NCBI GenBank assembly: GCA_017882405.1
Contig: JADGPO010000143.1
Coordinates: 42,055 to 106,054, forward strand
Source: Solirubrobacteraceae bacterium
GTDB lineage: Bacteria; Actinomycetota; Thermoleophilia; Solirubrobacterales; Solirubrobacteraceae
Reading direction: 5' to 3'
Length of the DNA stretch: 64,000 nt
The notes below the pieces were generated by a model, which was given only the letters and a program-made list of their open reading frames with translations, ran no database searches and had not been told where the DNA came from. The translations under genes were made by a program, and so were the position numbers. Below, piece after piece: positions 23,969 through 31,686 of the stretch (its first letter is position 1; each line of letters starts with the position of its first letter).

Positions 23969-25402
23969 GTGAGTAATCGCGATGACATGCATGTCGAGGT
24001 AACCGCGCGCGCCCCAGGCGCGACCGGCGCCGACCTGATCGCGTCCGGCGCGGGAGCCCGGGCCGCGGAACTGGGCGCCCCCTCGCGCGCTCTCGCCGAG
24101 GCCGACCCGGTCGCGATCGTGTACACCGATGGTGCCCCGCTCGCCGTTGTCGCCTCCGAGCCCGACGTCGAGGGGCTGCGGACCGCCGCGGCGCGGGCGG
24201 TGCGCGCGTGCCGGACCGGCGGCACGGTCGCCTGGGCGCTTGACCCGTCCCTGCCCGTCTCCATCGCCGAACAGGTCAGCGCGCTGACCGAGGGCGCCGT
24301 GCTCGGCGGCTACGACGGTCGCCGCTGGAGATCGGCCCCACCCACCCCGCCGCCGCGCAGGGTCGAGCGCTTCGTGATCTGCGGTGCCAACGGTGACGAC
24401 CTCCAGACCGTGGCCAACCGCGCAGCGCTCGTCGCGCGTTGGTGCAATACCGCCCGCGAACTGGTCGACGCGCCACCGAATGTGATCTCGCCGGCGGGAC
24501 TGGCAGGGCGCGCGGCGGCGCTTCCGGGGCTCCGCGTCGAGACCATCGATCCCACCGAGGCCGGGCTCGGCGCGCTCGCCGCCGTCGGCGCGAGCAGCCC
24601 GGCCCCGCCGCTGCTCGTCGTCCTCCGGCACGAGCCGCCCGGCGGGGCGGCAGCGCCGCGGCTGGGACTCGTCGGCAAGGCCGTCACCTTCGATACCGGC
24701 GGCTACTTCCTCAAGCCGCAGCACGACATCGTGCGCCAGAAGGCCGACATGGGGGGCGGTGCGGCCGTGGTGGCGGCCCTGGGCGCGATCGCCGAGCTCG
24801 GGCTCCCGCTGTCGGTCACCGGCGTTGTTCCCGCGTGCGAGAACATGCTGAGCGGCACCGCGATCCGGCCGACCGACGTCATCACCACCGCCGCCGGCCT
24901 GACCGTCGAGGTGACCAATCCCGACGCCGAAGGTCGCCTGATCCTGGCGGACGCGCTGTGGTACGCGCGGCGCGATGGCGCGACGCACGTCGTCGACCTG
25001 GCGACCCTGACGGGCGCGATGCGCGCGGGCATGGGCGATCTCTACGCCGGTGTCTTCTCGCCCGACGACGCGTGGCGTGACGCCGTCGTCCAGGCCGGCA
25101 ACGCGAGCGGCGATCTCGCCTGGCCGTGGCCGCTGCACCCGCGCTACCGCCCGCTGCTGGACTCGACCGTGGCCGACCTGCGCAACACGGCGGGACGGAG
25201 CTTCGGCTTCCCGATCGTCGCGGCGACGTTCCTGGCGCAGTTCGCGGGCGAGGGGCCCTGGGCGCACGTCGACATGCTGGGCCCGGCGCTGCTCGACGAG
25301 GATCGCGGCGATGCGTTCGGCCGCGGCGCGACCGGCTATGGCGTCCGCATGCTCGTCGAGCTCGCCACGCGCCTCAGCGCGGCGGATGCGACAGCAGGAT
25401 GA
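23969..25402 (+). CDS. M17 leucyl aminopeptidase family protein
   Basis: The 477-residue protein has a poorly conserved N-terminal domain and a C-terminal M17 catalytic domain. Metal and catalytic motifs are GKAVTFDTGGYFLKP, QKADMGGGAAV, ACENMLSGTAIRPTDV and VTNPDAEGRLILADAL (Arg catalytic). These M17 enzymes are cytoplasmic two-zinc or manganese aminopeptidases. The gene leads the cofactor operon (22-codon ORF, folE, DUF447, beta-RFAP synthase, mfnB) and is divergent from pqqA. Trimming of PqqA is an attractive inference; a housekeeping peptidase is the alternative. The start GTG 23969 is provisional; ATG 23987 is possible. Confidence 0.85.
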   Translation: MSNRDDMHVEVTARAPGATGADLIASGAGARAAELGAPSRALAEADPVAIVYTDGAPLAVVASEPDVEGLRTAAARAVRACRTGGTVAWALDPSLPVSIAEQVSALTEGAVLGGYDGRRWRSAPPTPPPRRVERFVICGANGDDLQTVANRAALVARWCNTARELVDAPPNVISPAGLAGRAAALPGLRVETIDPTEAGLGALAAVGASSPAPPLLVVLRHEPPGGAAAPRLGLVGKAVTFDTGGYFLKPQHDIVRQKADMGGGAAVVAALGAIAELGLPLSVTGVVPACENMLSGTAIRPTDVITTAAGLTVEVTNPDAEGRLILADALWYARRDGATHVVDLATLTGAMRAGMGDLYAGVFSPDDAWRDAVVQAGNASGDLAWPWPLHPRYRPLLDSTVADLRNTAGRSFGFPIVAATFLAQFAGEGPWAHVDMLGPALLDEDRGDAFGRGATGYGVRMLVELATRLSAADATAG

Positions 25403-25470
25403 CTCACGCCGCCGACTTACAGGCGGGGTGGGTGGGTCCGATTCCCGAGCGGAGGCGATCAGCGTGAGCG
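25394..25470 (+). repeat. 77-bp leader repeat, copy A (upstream of folE)
   Basis: This 77-base unit matches 36888-36964 on the other strand at 73 of 77 positions. It spans the last two sense codons and stop of the aminopeptidase, a 22-codon ORF, a GGAGG ribosome site and the GTGAGCG start of folE. Its final 51 or so bases are identical in both copies, while the flanks differ completely. A G-rich core (GGCGGGGTGGGTGGGTCCG continuing ATTCC) occurs a third time inside fhcA at 36052-36075. Confidence 0.9.
25399..25467 (+). CDS. 22-residue microprotein, copy 1 (between aminopeptidase and folE)
   Basis: The ORF starts at an ATG overlapping the aminopeptidase stop (ATGA) and ends with a TGA overlapping the folE GTG (GTGA). 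It reads MTHAADLQA, then GWVGPIPE, then RRRSA. The second copy, in front of fhcA, differs by a single Leu-to-Ile change, and its other third-position change is silent. Perfect nesting at both ends in two unrelated gene pairs suggests real translation, either to couple flanking genes or to make a peptide. No family is recognised. The alternative is a non-coding leader carrying the ribosome site. Confidence 0.5.
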   Translation: MTHAADLQAGWVGPIPERRRSA

Positions 25471-26054
25471 AGGACCCGACCGGGTCCGGCCGCATCGTCG
25501 ACCCCTCCAAGCTCGATCTCGTCGCCGCGGAGCGAGCCGCGCTGGACCTGCTGCGGGCGATCGGCGCCGACGTCGATTCCCCGGGTCTGCTGGGGACGCC
25601 GCGAAGGATCGCCGCGTCGCTCGCCGAGCTGCTCACGCCCGCCGAGTTCGCCGCGACCACGTTTCCCAACGAGGGCTCCTACGACGAGCTGGTCGTCGTG
25701 CGCGACATTCCGTTCCACACGCTGTGCATGCACCACCTCCTGCCGTTCCACGGTCAGGCCCACGTCGCCTACCTGCCCGGGGAGAGGATCATCGGGCTCT
25801 CCAAGCTCGCGCGGGTGGTGGAGATGTTCGCCCGGGATCTGCAGCTGCAGGAGCGACTGACGGTGCAGGTCGCCGATTGGCTGGATCAGGAGCTCAGGCC
25901 GCGGGGGGTCGGGGTCGTGCTGAGCGCCGAGCACACGTGCATGACGATCCGCGGCGTGCGCAAGCCGGGCTCCCGGACGGTGACCTCGGCACTGCGCGGA
26001 TCGGTGCGCGACGACGCGCGCACTCGCCAGGAGCTGTTCAGCCTTGTCGGCTGA
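25464..26054 (+). CDS. folE: GTP cyclohydrolase I
   Basis: The 196-residue protein is a type I GTP cyclohydrolase: zinc ligands in TLCMHHLLPF and AEHTCMTIRGVRKPGS, plus GERIIGLSKLARVVEMFARD for substrate binding. It opens the pterin path (dihydroneopterin triphosphate), which here would feed methanopterin as well as folate. The residue after the first zinc Cys, usually Glu (CEHH), is Met. The GTG start overlaps the 22-codon ORF, and a strong GGAGG lies 8 bases upstream. Members of the same operon on both sides concern H4MPT or methanofuran. Confidence 0.92.
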   Translation: MSEDPTGSGRIVDPSKLDLVAAERAALDLLRAIGADVDSPGLLGTPRRIAASLAELLTPAEFAATTFPNEGSYDELVVVRDIPFHTLCMHHLLPFHGQAHVAYLPGERIIGLSKLARVVEMFARDLQLQERLTVQVADWLDQELRPRGVGVVLSAEHTCMTIRGVRKPGSRTVTSALRGSVRDDARTRQELFSLVG

Positions 26055-26625
26055 AACACAGGCGCCCCTGCTCGAGACAGTGGTGACGACGACGGGGAGC
26101 GACGGCGCGGTCAACTGCGCCGCGATGGGGGTGCGCTGGGGCGAGGAGGAGCTCATCTTCTGGCCGTTTCACGCGACGCGCACGCTCAAGAACCTGCGCT
26201 TCCGAGGCGAGGCGGTCGTGCACCTGACCGACGATGTCCTCCTCTTCGTGCAGGCCGCGCTGGGCCACCCTCGCCCGGCGATGCGCGCCGCCAGCATGAT
26301 CGCCGGCTCGGTGATCGAGGAGACGAGCTGCTGGCGAGAGGTCGTCGTGGCCGAAATACGGCCCAGCGAGGACGGGACGCCCCGCTCGCGGGTGCGGGCC
26401 CGCGTGGTGGCCAACGGCACGGGCACACAGCCGCCGCTGGGCCTGTGCCGCGCCCGGCACGCCGCCGTCGAAGCGTCGATCTTCGCCTCACGGCTGAGGT
26501 GGCTGGGGGGCGAGCGCGTGTGCGCGGAGCTCGCGCGTCTGCAGGAGCTGGTGGACAAGACGGCCGGACCCCGCGAGCGCGCGGCGATGGACTACGTGCG
26601 ACGCTACGTAGCGAACCGAACGTGA
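26044..26625 (+). CDS. DUF447 family protein (H4MPT-gene-cluster associated)
   Basis: The 193-residue protein starts at TTG 26044 and overlaps folE by 11 bases. It has DUF447-like stretches: TVVTTTGSDGAVNCAAMGVR, IFWPFHATRTLKNLRFRGEA and LGLCRARHAAVEASIFASRL. The family has a flavin-reductase-like split-barrel flavour and accompanies methanopterin genes in archaea and methylotrophic bacteria. The exact step is unknown. The next gene starts inside its stop codon (GTGA). Confidence 0.8.
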   Translation: MSAETQAPLLETVVTTTGSDGAVNCAAMGVRWGEEELIFWPFHATRTLKNLRFRGEAVVHLTDDVLLFVQAALGHPRPAMRAASMIAGSVIEETSCWREVVVAEIRPSEDGTPRSRVRARVVANGTGTQPPLGLCRARHAAVEASIFASRLRWLGGERVCAELARLQELVDKTAGPRERAAMDYVRRYVANRT

Positions 26626-27581
26626 CCGAGATCGTGGTCACCGCGCCCGCGCGGCTGCACTTCGGGATGCTCGATCCGACGGGCCTGGGGGCGCGCCGCT
26701 TCGGGGGCTTCGGCGTCGGAGTCGGGTACCCGCGGGTGGTCGTGGGGGTCGATCGGGCGCAGTCCTTCATCGTGTCCGGATCGCAGGCCGAGCGCGCGGC
26801 GAGCTTCGCGCACCGGGCACGGTCGGAGTTCAGCCTGCGCGACGAGGTCGAGGTCAACGTGTACGAGGCGATTCCGCCCCACAGCGGGCTCGGGTCAGGT
26901 ACCAAGCTCGCCCTGGCGATCGCCCGCGGGATCGCCGCGCTGGCCGGTGCCGCTCCGGATCCCGAGCGGTTGGCGGAGGCGAGCGGGCGGGGGGCGCGCT
27001 CCAGCGTCGGCTGCTGGACGTTCATTGCTCCCGGGCTCGTGGTCGAGGCCGGCGTCCCCGACGAGAGCTCGCTCAGCCCGCTGGTGGCCCGTCACCCGAT
27101 GCCGGAGCGGTGGCGCTGCGTGCTGGCGGTGCCCCGCGGTGTCGAGGGGCTCTCCGGGAACGCGGAGGAGCGCTTCTTCGCTGCGCTGCACGAACCGGCG
27201 GGCGCCGAGCCCGGTGTGTCCCGCGTGCTGCTGACCGCACTGCTTCCCGGGCTGCTGGCGGGCGACATCGACGAGTTCGGTGCCGCACTGGCCCAGATCC
27301 AGCGTGAGATGGGGTCGATGTTCTCCGCCGAGCAGGGTGGTGTCTTTCATTCACGCGCAGCTCCGCTGGTCGACGCGCTGCTGGAGCTCGGCGTTCGCGC
27401 GGTCGGCCAGAGCTCGTGGGGCCCGACGGTCTACGGGATCGTCGATGGCCCCGACGTCGCCGCCGACGTGGCCGATCGGCTGCGGGTCGTGGCGGGCGAC
27501 GGCACCGACGTCAGCGTGGTCGACTTCGATCGCCGGGGGGCCTGGGTGGCGCGCGGCACCTCGGCGGGAGCGCGGGCATGA
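26622..27581 (+). CDS. mptG: Beta-ribofuranosylaminobenzene 5'-phosphate synthase (MptG)
   Basis: The 319-residue GHMP-kinase-like protein starts at GTG 26622: VTAPARLHFGMLDPTGLG at the N-terminus, the glycine-rich loop PPHSGLGSGTKLALAIARG, and late AVGQSSWGPTVYG. The enzyme condenses 4-aminobenzoate (or hydroxybenzoate) with PRPP, the first committed step of the methanopterin side chain and a marker of H4MPT synthesis. The GTGA and ATGA overlaps on either side show translational coupling. Confidence 0.92.
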   Translation: MTEIVVTAPARLHFGMLDPTGLGARRFGGFGVGVGYPRVVVGVDRAQSFIVSGSQAERAASFAHRARSEFSLRDEVEVNVYEAIPPHSGLGSGTKLALAIARGIAALAGAAPDPERLAEASGRGARSSVGCWTFIAPGLVVEAGVPDESSLSPLVARHPMPERWRCVLAVPRGVEGLSGNAEERFFAALHEPAGAEPGVSRVLLTALLPGLLAGDIDEFGAALAQIQREMGSMFSAEQGGVFHSRAAPLVDALLELGVRAVGQSSWGPTVYGIVDGPDVAADVADRLRVVAGDGTDVSVVDFDRRGAWVARGTSAGARA

Positions 27582-28279
27582 GGCTGCTGGTCAGCGTCGT
27601 CTCCGCGGAGGAGGCGCGCCGCGCCCTCACCGGTGGAGCGGACATCATCGACGTCAAGGATCCGCGCGAAGGAGCGCTCGGCGCCCCCTCGCCGCGCGTC
27701 CTCTCCGAGGTGGTGCAGGCGGTGGGCACCGCCGCTCCGGTGAGCGTCGCCCTGGGTGACATGCCCAACCTCCCGCACACCGCGGCGCTGGCCGCACGCG
27801 GCGCCGCGCTCGGGGGCGCCGGCTACGTCAAGGTCGGGTTGCGGGGGGTGCGCGAGCTCGGCGAGGCGGTGGCGCTGATGCGCGCCGTGGCGGACGCGGT
27901 CGGTTCCGAGACGTCGGTCATCGCCGCCGCCTATGCGGACGCCGACGCGCTGCACCCCCCGGCGCTCGCTCCCGCGGACCTGCCCGCGCTCGTCGAGCGG
28001 ACGGGCATCGCGGGGGCGCTCGTCGACACGTGCGTCAAGGACGGCCGCGGCCTGTACGGCTGGCTGGCCGAGCCCGAGCTCACCGACCTGATCGCCCGCA
28101 CGCGGGCGGCGGGAGCGAGCTTCGCCGTCGCCGGGCAGCTGACCCGGCGCGATCTGTGCCGGGTGGCGGCCGACATCGTCGGCGTGCGCTCGGCGGTCTG
28201 TCGGGGCGGAGACCGCACGGCCGAGCTCGACGCCGAGCTGGTGGCGGCCGCGGTCGCCGAGCTCCGTGTCGACGACTGA
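27578..28279 (+). CDS. mfnB: (5-formylfuran-3-yl)methyl phosphate synthase (MfnB)
   Basis: The 233-residue TIM-barrel protein matches MfnB (former DUF556): LLVSVVSAEEARRALTGGAD, IIDVKDPREGALGAP, where the Lys of DVKDP forms the Schiff base, GYVKVGLRG, LVDTCVKDGRGLYGWL and FAVAGQLTRRDL. It makes the furan ring of methanofuran from two glyceraldehyde-3-phosphate molecules. It is last in the plus-strand cofactor operon and convergent with the MfnE-like gene 11 bases away. Confidence 0.93.
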   Translation: MRLLVSVVSAEEARRALTGGADIIDVKDPREGALGAPSPRVLSEVVQAVGTAAPVSVALGDMPNLPHTAALAARGAALGGAGYVKVGLRGVRELGEAVALMRAVADAVGSETSVIAAAYADADALHPPALAPADLPALVERTGIAGALVDTCVKDGRGLYGWLAEPELTDLIARTRAAGASFAVAGQLTRRDLCRVAADIVGVRSAVCRGGDRTAELDAELVAAAVAELRVDD

Positions 28280-28290
28280 AGCCTTGGGCC

Positions 28291-28944
28291 TCAATCCCGG
28301 CTGATCCGCGTCCCGGCCGGGCAGCCCGGACCGGGCCGCCTGACCCGGACGGCGACTCCGGTGCGGCGCACCGCCTCGGGCAGATAGGAGTCCACCGCCC
28401 GCCCACCGCCCGCAGCCTGCAGCGCCTGCAGCTCGGCGGCGCTCAACGCGGGAATCGGCTCCCACCCACCCGGATCGTCGGACGGCCACCGCGCCAGCAC
28501 CCCCCCGACCGGCTTTAGCAGGACCGCCTCCTCGGCCCCGATGGCGGCGGCCGCCAGCACCGCCAGCGAGTCGCTGGTCACCGCCCAGGACTCCGGCACG
28601 TCGGGCCGGCCGCCGAACGCCGCCGCCGCCTGCACCACGGCCAGTGCGCGAGGCGCGACCAGGGCGGCGAGTCGCTCGGCGTTCGGCAGCAATTGCGACA
28701 GCAGCACGCCGAGCTGGTCCATCGCGCGCAGCGCCAGCGCGTGCGCGACCTCGTCAGTGAGGCCTACCTGCGCGTCGACCCTGCGCACGGCATCGGCGAA
28801 CGGCCCGCCCCCGGGGACGACCAGCACCGGCCGGCTCGCGGCCAGCTCGATCGCCTCCGCGCACGCCCGGCGCAGGCCGTCGAGCCCCTCGGCCCGCAGC
28901 AGCCCGCCGCCGATCTTGACGACCAGCGGTCGCGGCTCAGGCAC
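28291..28944 (-). CDS. Amino acid kinase family protein, MfnE-like
   Basis: The 217-residue protein starts at GTG 28944, overlapping the stop of the preceding gene. It shows the amino-acid-kinase fold: LVVKIGGGLL, LVVPGGGPFADAVRRVD, then WAVTSDSLAVLAAAAIGAEE and VLLKPVGGVL. In methanofuran synthesis MfnE phosphorylates 5-aminomethyl-3-furanmethanol phosphate to the diphosphate. The pairing with an MfnF-like gene and the nearby mfnB support that role. The catalytic step itself is inferred. Confidence 0.8.
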   Translation of the reverse strand: MPEPRPLVVKIGGGLLRAEGLDGLRRACAEAIELAASRPVLVVPGGGPFADAVRRVDAQVGLTDEVAHALALRAMDQLGVLLSQLLPNAERLAALVAPRALAVVQAAAAFGGRPDVPESWAVTSDSLAVLAAAAIGAEEAVLLKPVGGVLARWPSDDPGGWEPIPALSAAELQALQAAGGGRAVDSYLPEAVRRTGVAVRVRRPGPGCPAGTRISRD

Positions 28945-29971
28945 GACCCAGCACCGACAGCGCGACCGCGGCGGCCACCTCGCCGCCCCGGCCGCCGAAC
29001 GGTGCGGCCAAGGCCGTGTCGGAGCGAACCGCAAGGCCGCAGCGCCGCGCGGCCGCGCGGGCGAGGAACGCCCCCACCCCGACGACGATCACCTCGGTCC
29101 CGGCGTCCGCACGCTTGGCGACCCGTTCCAGCGCCGAGGCGATCGCCGCCGCCTGCGCCTCGTGGACGGCCGCGGCCACCGCCTCCAGGTCGCCGTCGGC
29201 GAGCTGTTCGGGGTCGGCGCAGACGACGCGAGCCAGCCGGGAGCGCACCTCGGGCAGCGAGGTGCCGCGGTCGTCGGGGAAGGTGCAGGTGCACTGCTCC
29301 GCCATCAGACTTCCGCGCAACAGGTGCGCGTCGGCGGTGATCGCGAACAGCTCCGCGGACACCGGGCAGGGCGCCCCGCCGATCGGGACGTGGGAGACAA
29401 CCGCCGCGATGTTGGTCCGCAGCGCGCCGGTGTAGACGAGCTCGCCGTGCAGCAACCGCTCGACGTCGGTGCGGCCCCGAGCGACGACCTCGCCGGCCGC
29501 GATCGGGATCACGTCCGTGGTCGTGCCGCCGCAGTCGACCAGGATCGCGTCGGGCCGCGAGCGCGCGACCAGCATCGCCGTCGCCACCCAGTTGGCGGCC
29601 GCACACGCCAGCGGCGCGGCCCGCGCTTGAGCGAGGTCGACGAGCTCTCCAGCGGTCGTCATCACGCGCAGCCGGCGTCCGGGCAGCGCCCGCTCGGCGG
29701 CCTCTAGCACCGACAGCACGCCCTCGCGTTTGCTGGCGAAGACGTCGACGAGCTCGGCCGTGGTGGTCAGGGCGACCGGAGCGTCGTGGAGCTCCAGCTT
29801 CCCGACGACGAAGGCGATCGCATCGGCCAGCCCCTCGGGCTCTCGCCACAGCTCGAACGGCTCGGAGAAGATCCGGGTCGGCCCGTCGCTGTCCACCACC
29901 GCAGCCTTGGTGTTGGCGCCGCCGACGTCCAGCCCGATCACCGGGATCGGTAGCTGTCGCGACGCGGTCAT
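28937..29971 (-). CDS. Hydantoinase/oxoprolinase-family protein, MfnF-like (H4MPT-linked C1 pathway protein)
   Basis: The 344-residue ASKHA-like protein has phosphate motifs VIGLDVGGANTKAAVVDSDG, ILVDCGGTTTDVIPI and the family marker SHVPIGGAPCP; ALTTTAELVDVFASKREGV is typical of the group that accompanies H4MPT genes. Characterised archaeal MfnF joins the furan diphosphate with gamma-glutamyltyramine. It is the first gene of a two-gene minus operon, divergent from the diiron protein gene. Confidence 0.85.
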   Translation of the reverse strand: MTASRQLPIPVIGLDVGGANTKAAVVDSDGPTRIFSEPFELWREPEGLADAIAFVVGKLELHDAPVALTTTAELVDVFASKREGVLSVLEAAERALPGRRLRVMTTAGELVDLAQARAAPLACAAANWVATAMLVARSRPDAILVDCGGTTTDVIPIAAGEVVARGRTDVERLLHGELVYTGALRTNIAAVVSHVPIGGAPCPVSAELFAITADAHLLRGSLMAEQCTCTFPDDRGTSLPEVRSRLARVVCADPEQLADGDLEAVAAAVHEAQAAAIASALERVAKRADAGTEVIVVGVGAFLARAAARRCGLAVRSDTALAAPFGGRGGEVAAAVALSVLGRA

Positions 29972-30047
29972 CGAACGTCATTGCAGCAGCTTCCGCGCGG
30001 CCGGTGGGGCGTGGGTGACTCGGACGCCACTTGGTATCTTGCCGCCC

Positions 30048-30956
30048 ATGGCTCAGCAGCAGCTCGTGAAGTGCCGGCGGTGCTGGAACATGTTCGATCC
30101 CACCGAGGGCGACGGCGCCTGCCCGATCTGCCTGGCCCGGGAGGAGGACTTCCTGCCCTCCTCGGAACGACGCCGGCGCAAGGGACCGATGTTCGCCAAG
30201 CCGGCCTTCTTCTCCCAGGTGGTGGGGCGTCTGCAGTGGGACCCGACGAGGATCGACCTCGCTCCCGACGCCCGCGCCTGGCCTCAGCTCCCGGACGAGC
30301 GCCGCCGCCGTCTGACCACGCTCCTCGCCGGCTTCTGCGTCGCCGAGGAGGCCGTCTCCGAGCACCTCACGCCGTTTGCCCAGGCGACGCCGGACACCCT
30401 CGTGGCCTGGGTCTTCTTCCTTCAGCGCCGCGACGAAGAGCGCCACTCGCAGTTCTTCGACCGGATCGCCGCCGAGGTGCTCGGGCTGCCCGGAGCCACC
30501 CCGGCCGACCGGCGCGCCGCCGCCCGGGCCCACGTTCCGGCCCCGGTGCTCGAGCTCTTCGAGGAGCGGCTGCCCGCGATGGGCGCCGAGCTGGCAGCGG
30601 GCCGGATCGGGTTGGAGGAGGGCATTGCCCTGTACCACATGGTCCTCGAGGGGATCGTGTTCTCCGCCGGGCAACGCGCGCTGCTCGAGGACCTGGAGGA
30701 CGGTGCCCTGCCCGGGTTGCTCGAGGGCGTGGAGCACGTCGACAAAGACGAGCGCTGGCACATCGGCTTCGGCCTGCGCAATCTGGTCGACGTCCAGCCC
30801 TCCCAGGAGCTCCTGCGCGACCTGCTGGCGCGGGCCGGGGAGGCCGCCGAGGCCTGGGGCGACGCCGTCCCCCCCGAAACGCGCGAATACGTCACGCGCC
30901 TGTGCGCCCGGCGGCTGCACATCGCCGGGCTCATCGAGGAGCCCGCGGCGGCGTAG
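30048..30956 (+). CDS. Ribonucleotide-reductase R2-like diiron protein with N-terminal zinc ribbon
   Basis: The 302-residue protein opens with a zinc-ribbon-like segment (VKCRRCWNMF and ACPICLAREE). It then follows a four-helix diiron pattern: CVAEEAVSEHL, RRDEERHSQFF (ExxH-like), MVLEGIVFSAG and VDKDERWHIGFG (second ExxH-like). The family resembles R2-like oxidases; a true R2 would be longer and would sit near nrdE, which is absent. It pairs with the HisA-like gene 25 bases downstream, among methanofuran and H4MPT genes. A cofactor-related oxidation is a plausible inference; the substrate is unknown. Confidence 0.75.
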   Translation: MAQQQLVKCRRCWNMFDPTEGDGACPICLAREEDFLPSSERRRRKGPMFAKPAFFSQVVGRLQWDPTRIDLAPDARAWPQLPDERRRRLTTLLAGFCVAEEAVSEHLTPFAQATPDTLVAWVFFLQRRDEERHSQFFDRIAAEVLGLPGATPADRRAAARAHVPAPVLELFEERLPAMGAELAAGRIGLEEGIALYHMVLEGIVFSAGQRALLEDLEDGALPGLLEGVEHVDKDERWHIGFGLRNLVDVQPSQELLRDLLARAGEAAEAWGDAVPPETREYVTRLCARRLHIAGLIEEPAAA

Positions 30957-30981
30957 CTGGGCGCCGACTGGTCTGCAGCCG

Positions 30982-31686
30982 ATGCGGATCGTTCCGGTTC
31001 TCGATCTCAAGGGTGGCGTCGTCGTCCACGCCCGCCGCGGCCAGCGCGCCGAGTACGCGCCGCTGCACAGCCTGCTGGTCGACGGGTGCGAGCCCGTCGC
31101 CGTCGCCCGGGCGCTGTGCGCCGTCTGCCGGACGAGCACCCTGTACGTCGCCGACCTCGACGCCCTCGCCGGTGAGCCGGCGGATGTGGCGACGTTATCC
31201 GCACTGGCCGTGGTGTCCGACCCATGGGTCGACGCCGGCGCCACTACCCGCGAGCGCGCGGTCGAGCTCGCCCGCGCCGGCGTGGCGCGCAACGTCGTCG
31301 GGACGGAGTCGCTGACCGCCGACGCGCCCGACGAGGACGACGACGGCGGCGGCACGACGCCACGGCGGGTGCTCAGCATCGACCTGCGCGAGGGAAGACT
31401 GATCTCGCCTCGCCCGGAGCTCGCCGGCCGCGAGGCGGTCGCCGCCGCGGCGCTGGCGAGTGCACTGGGCGTGCGCGAGCTGCTCGTCATCGATCTCGCC
31501 CGCGTGGGCAGCGGCTCCGGGCCGCCGCTGCACGCGGTGGAGCAGCTGGCGGAGACCCTCCCCCATGTGGCGATCTACGCGGGCGGCGGGGTCCGCGGCG
31601 ATGAGGACCTGCGCGCGCTCGAGTCCGCCGGGGCCACGGGCGCGCTCGTCGCCACGGCGCTGCACGAGGGCCGGATCACGCCGTGA
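30982..31686 (+). CDS. HisA/HisF-like TIM-barrel protein of H4MPT clusters
   Basis: The 234-residue protein is a half-conserved HisA barrel: IVPVLDLKGGVVVHARRGQR at the start, TLYVADLDALAG, VLSIDLREGRLIS and IYAGGGVRGDEDL with GATGALVATALHEGRI at the end. HisA relatives of this length, outside any his operon, are part of bacterial methanopterin gene sets; their reaction is not established. It overlaps the convergent ATP-grasp gene by 11 bases. Confidence 0.8.
   Translation: MRIVPVLDLKGGVVVHARRGQRAEYAPLHSLLVDGCEPVAVARALCAVCRTSTLYVADLDALAGEPADVATLSALAVVSDPWVDAGATTRERAVELARAGVARNVVGTESLTADAPDEDDDGGGTTPRRVLSIDLREGRLISPRPELAGREAVAAAALASALGVRELLVIDLARVGSGSGPPLHAVEQLAETLPHVAIYAGGGVRGDEDLRALESAGATGALVATALHEGRITP

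Noticed and set aside
25429..25446. tRNA T-arm-like stretch (GGGTCCGATTCCC) in the leader repeat
   Set aside because: Only the arm-like hairpin is present; no acceptor, D or anticodon arms can be drawn around it.
25429..25466. N-terminal extension of FolE (and likewise FhcA) reading VGGSDSRAEAISVS through the leader repeat
   Set aside because: The GGAGG site eight bases before the GTGs at 25464 and 36894 fits those starts, and a shared N-terminus on two unrelated enzymes is unlikely; kept only as an alternative.
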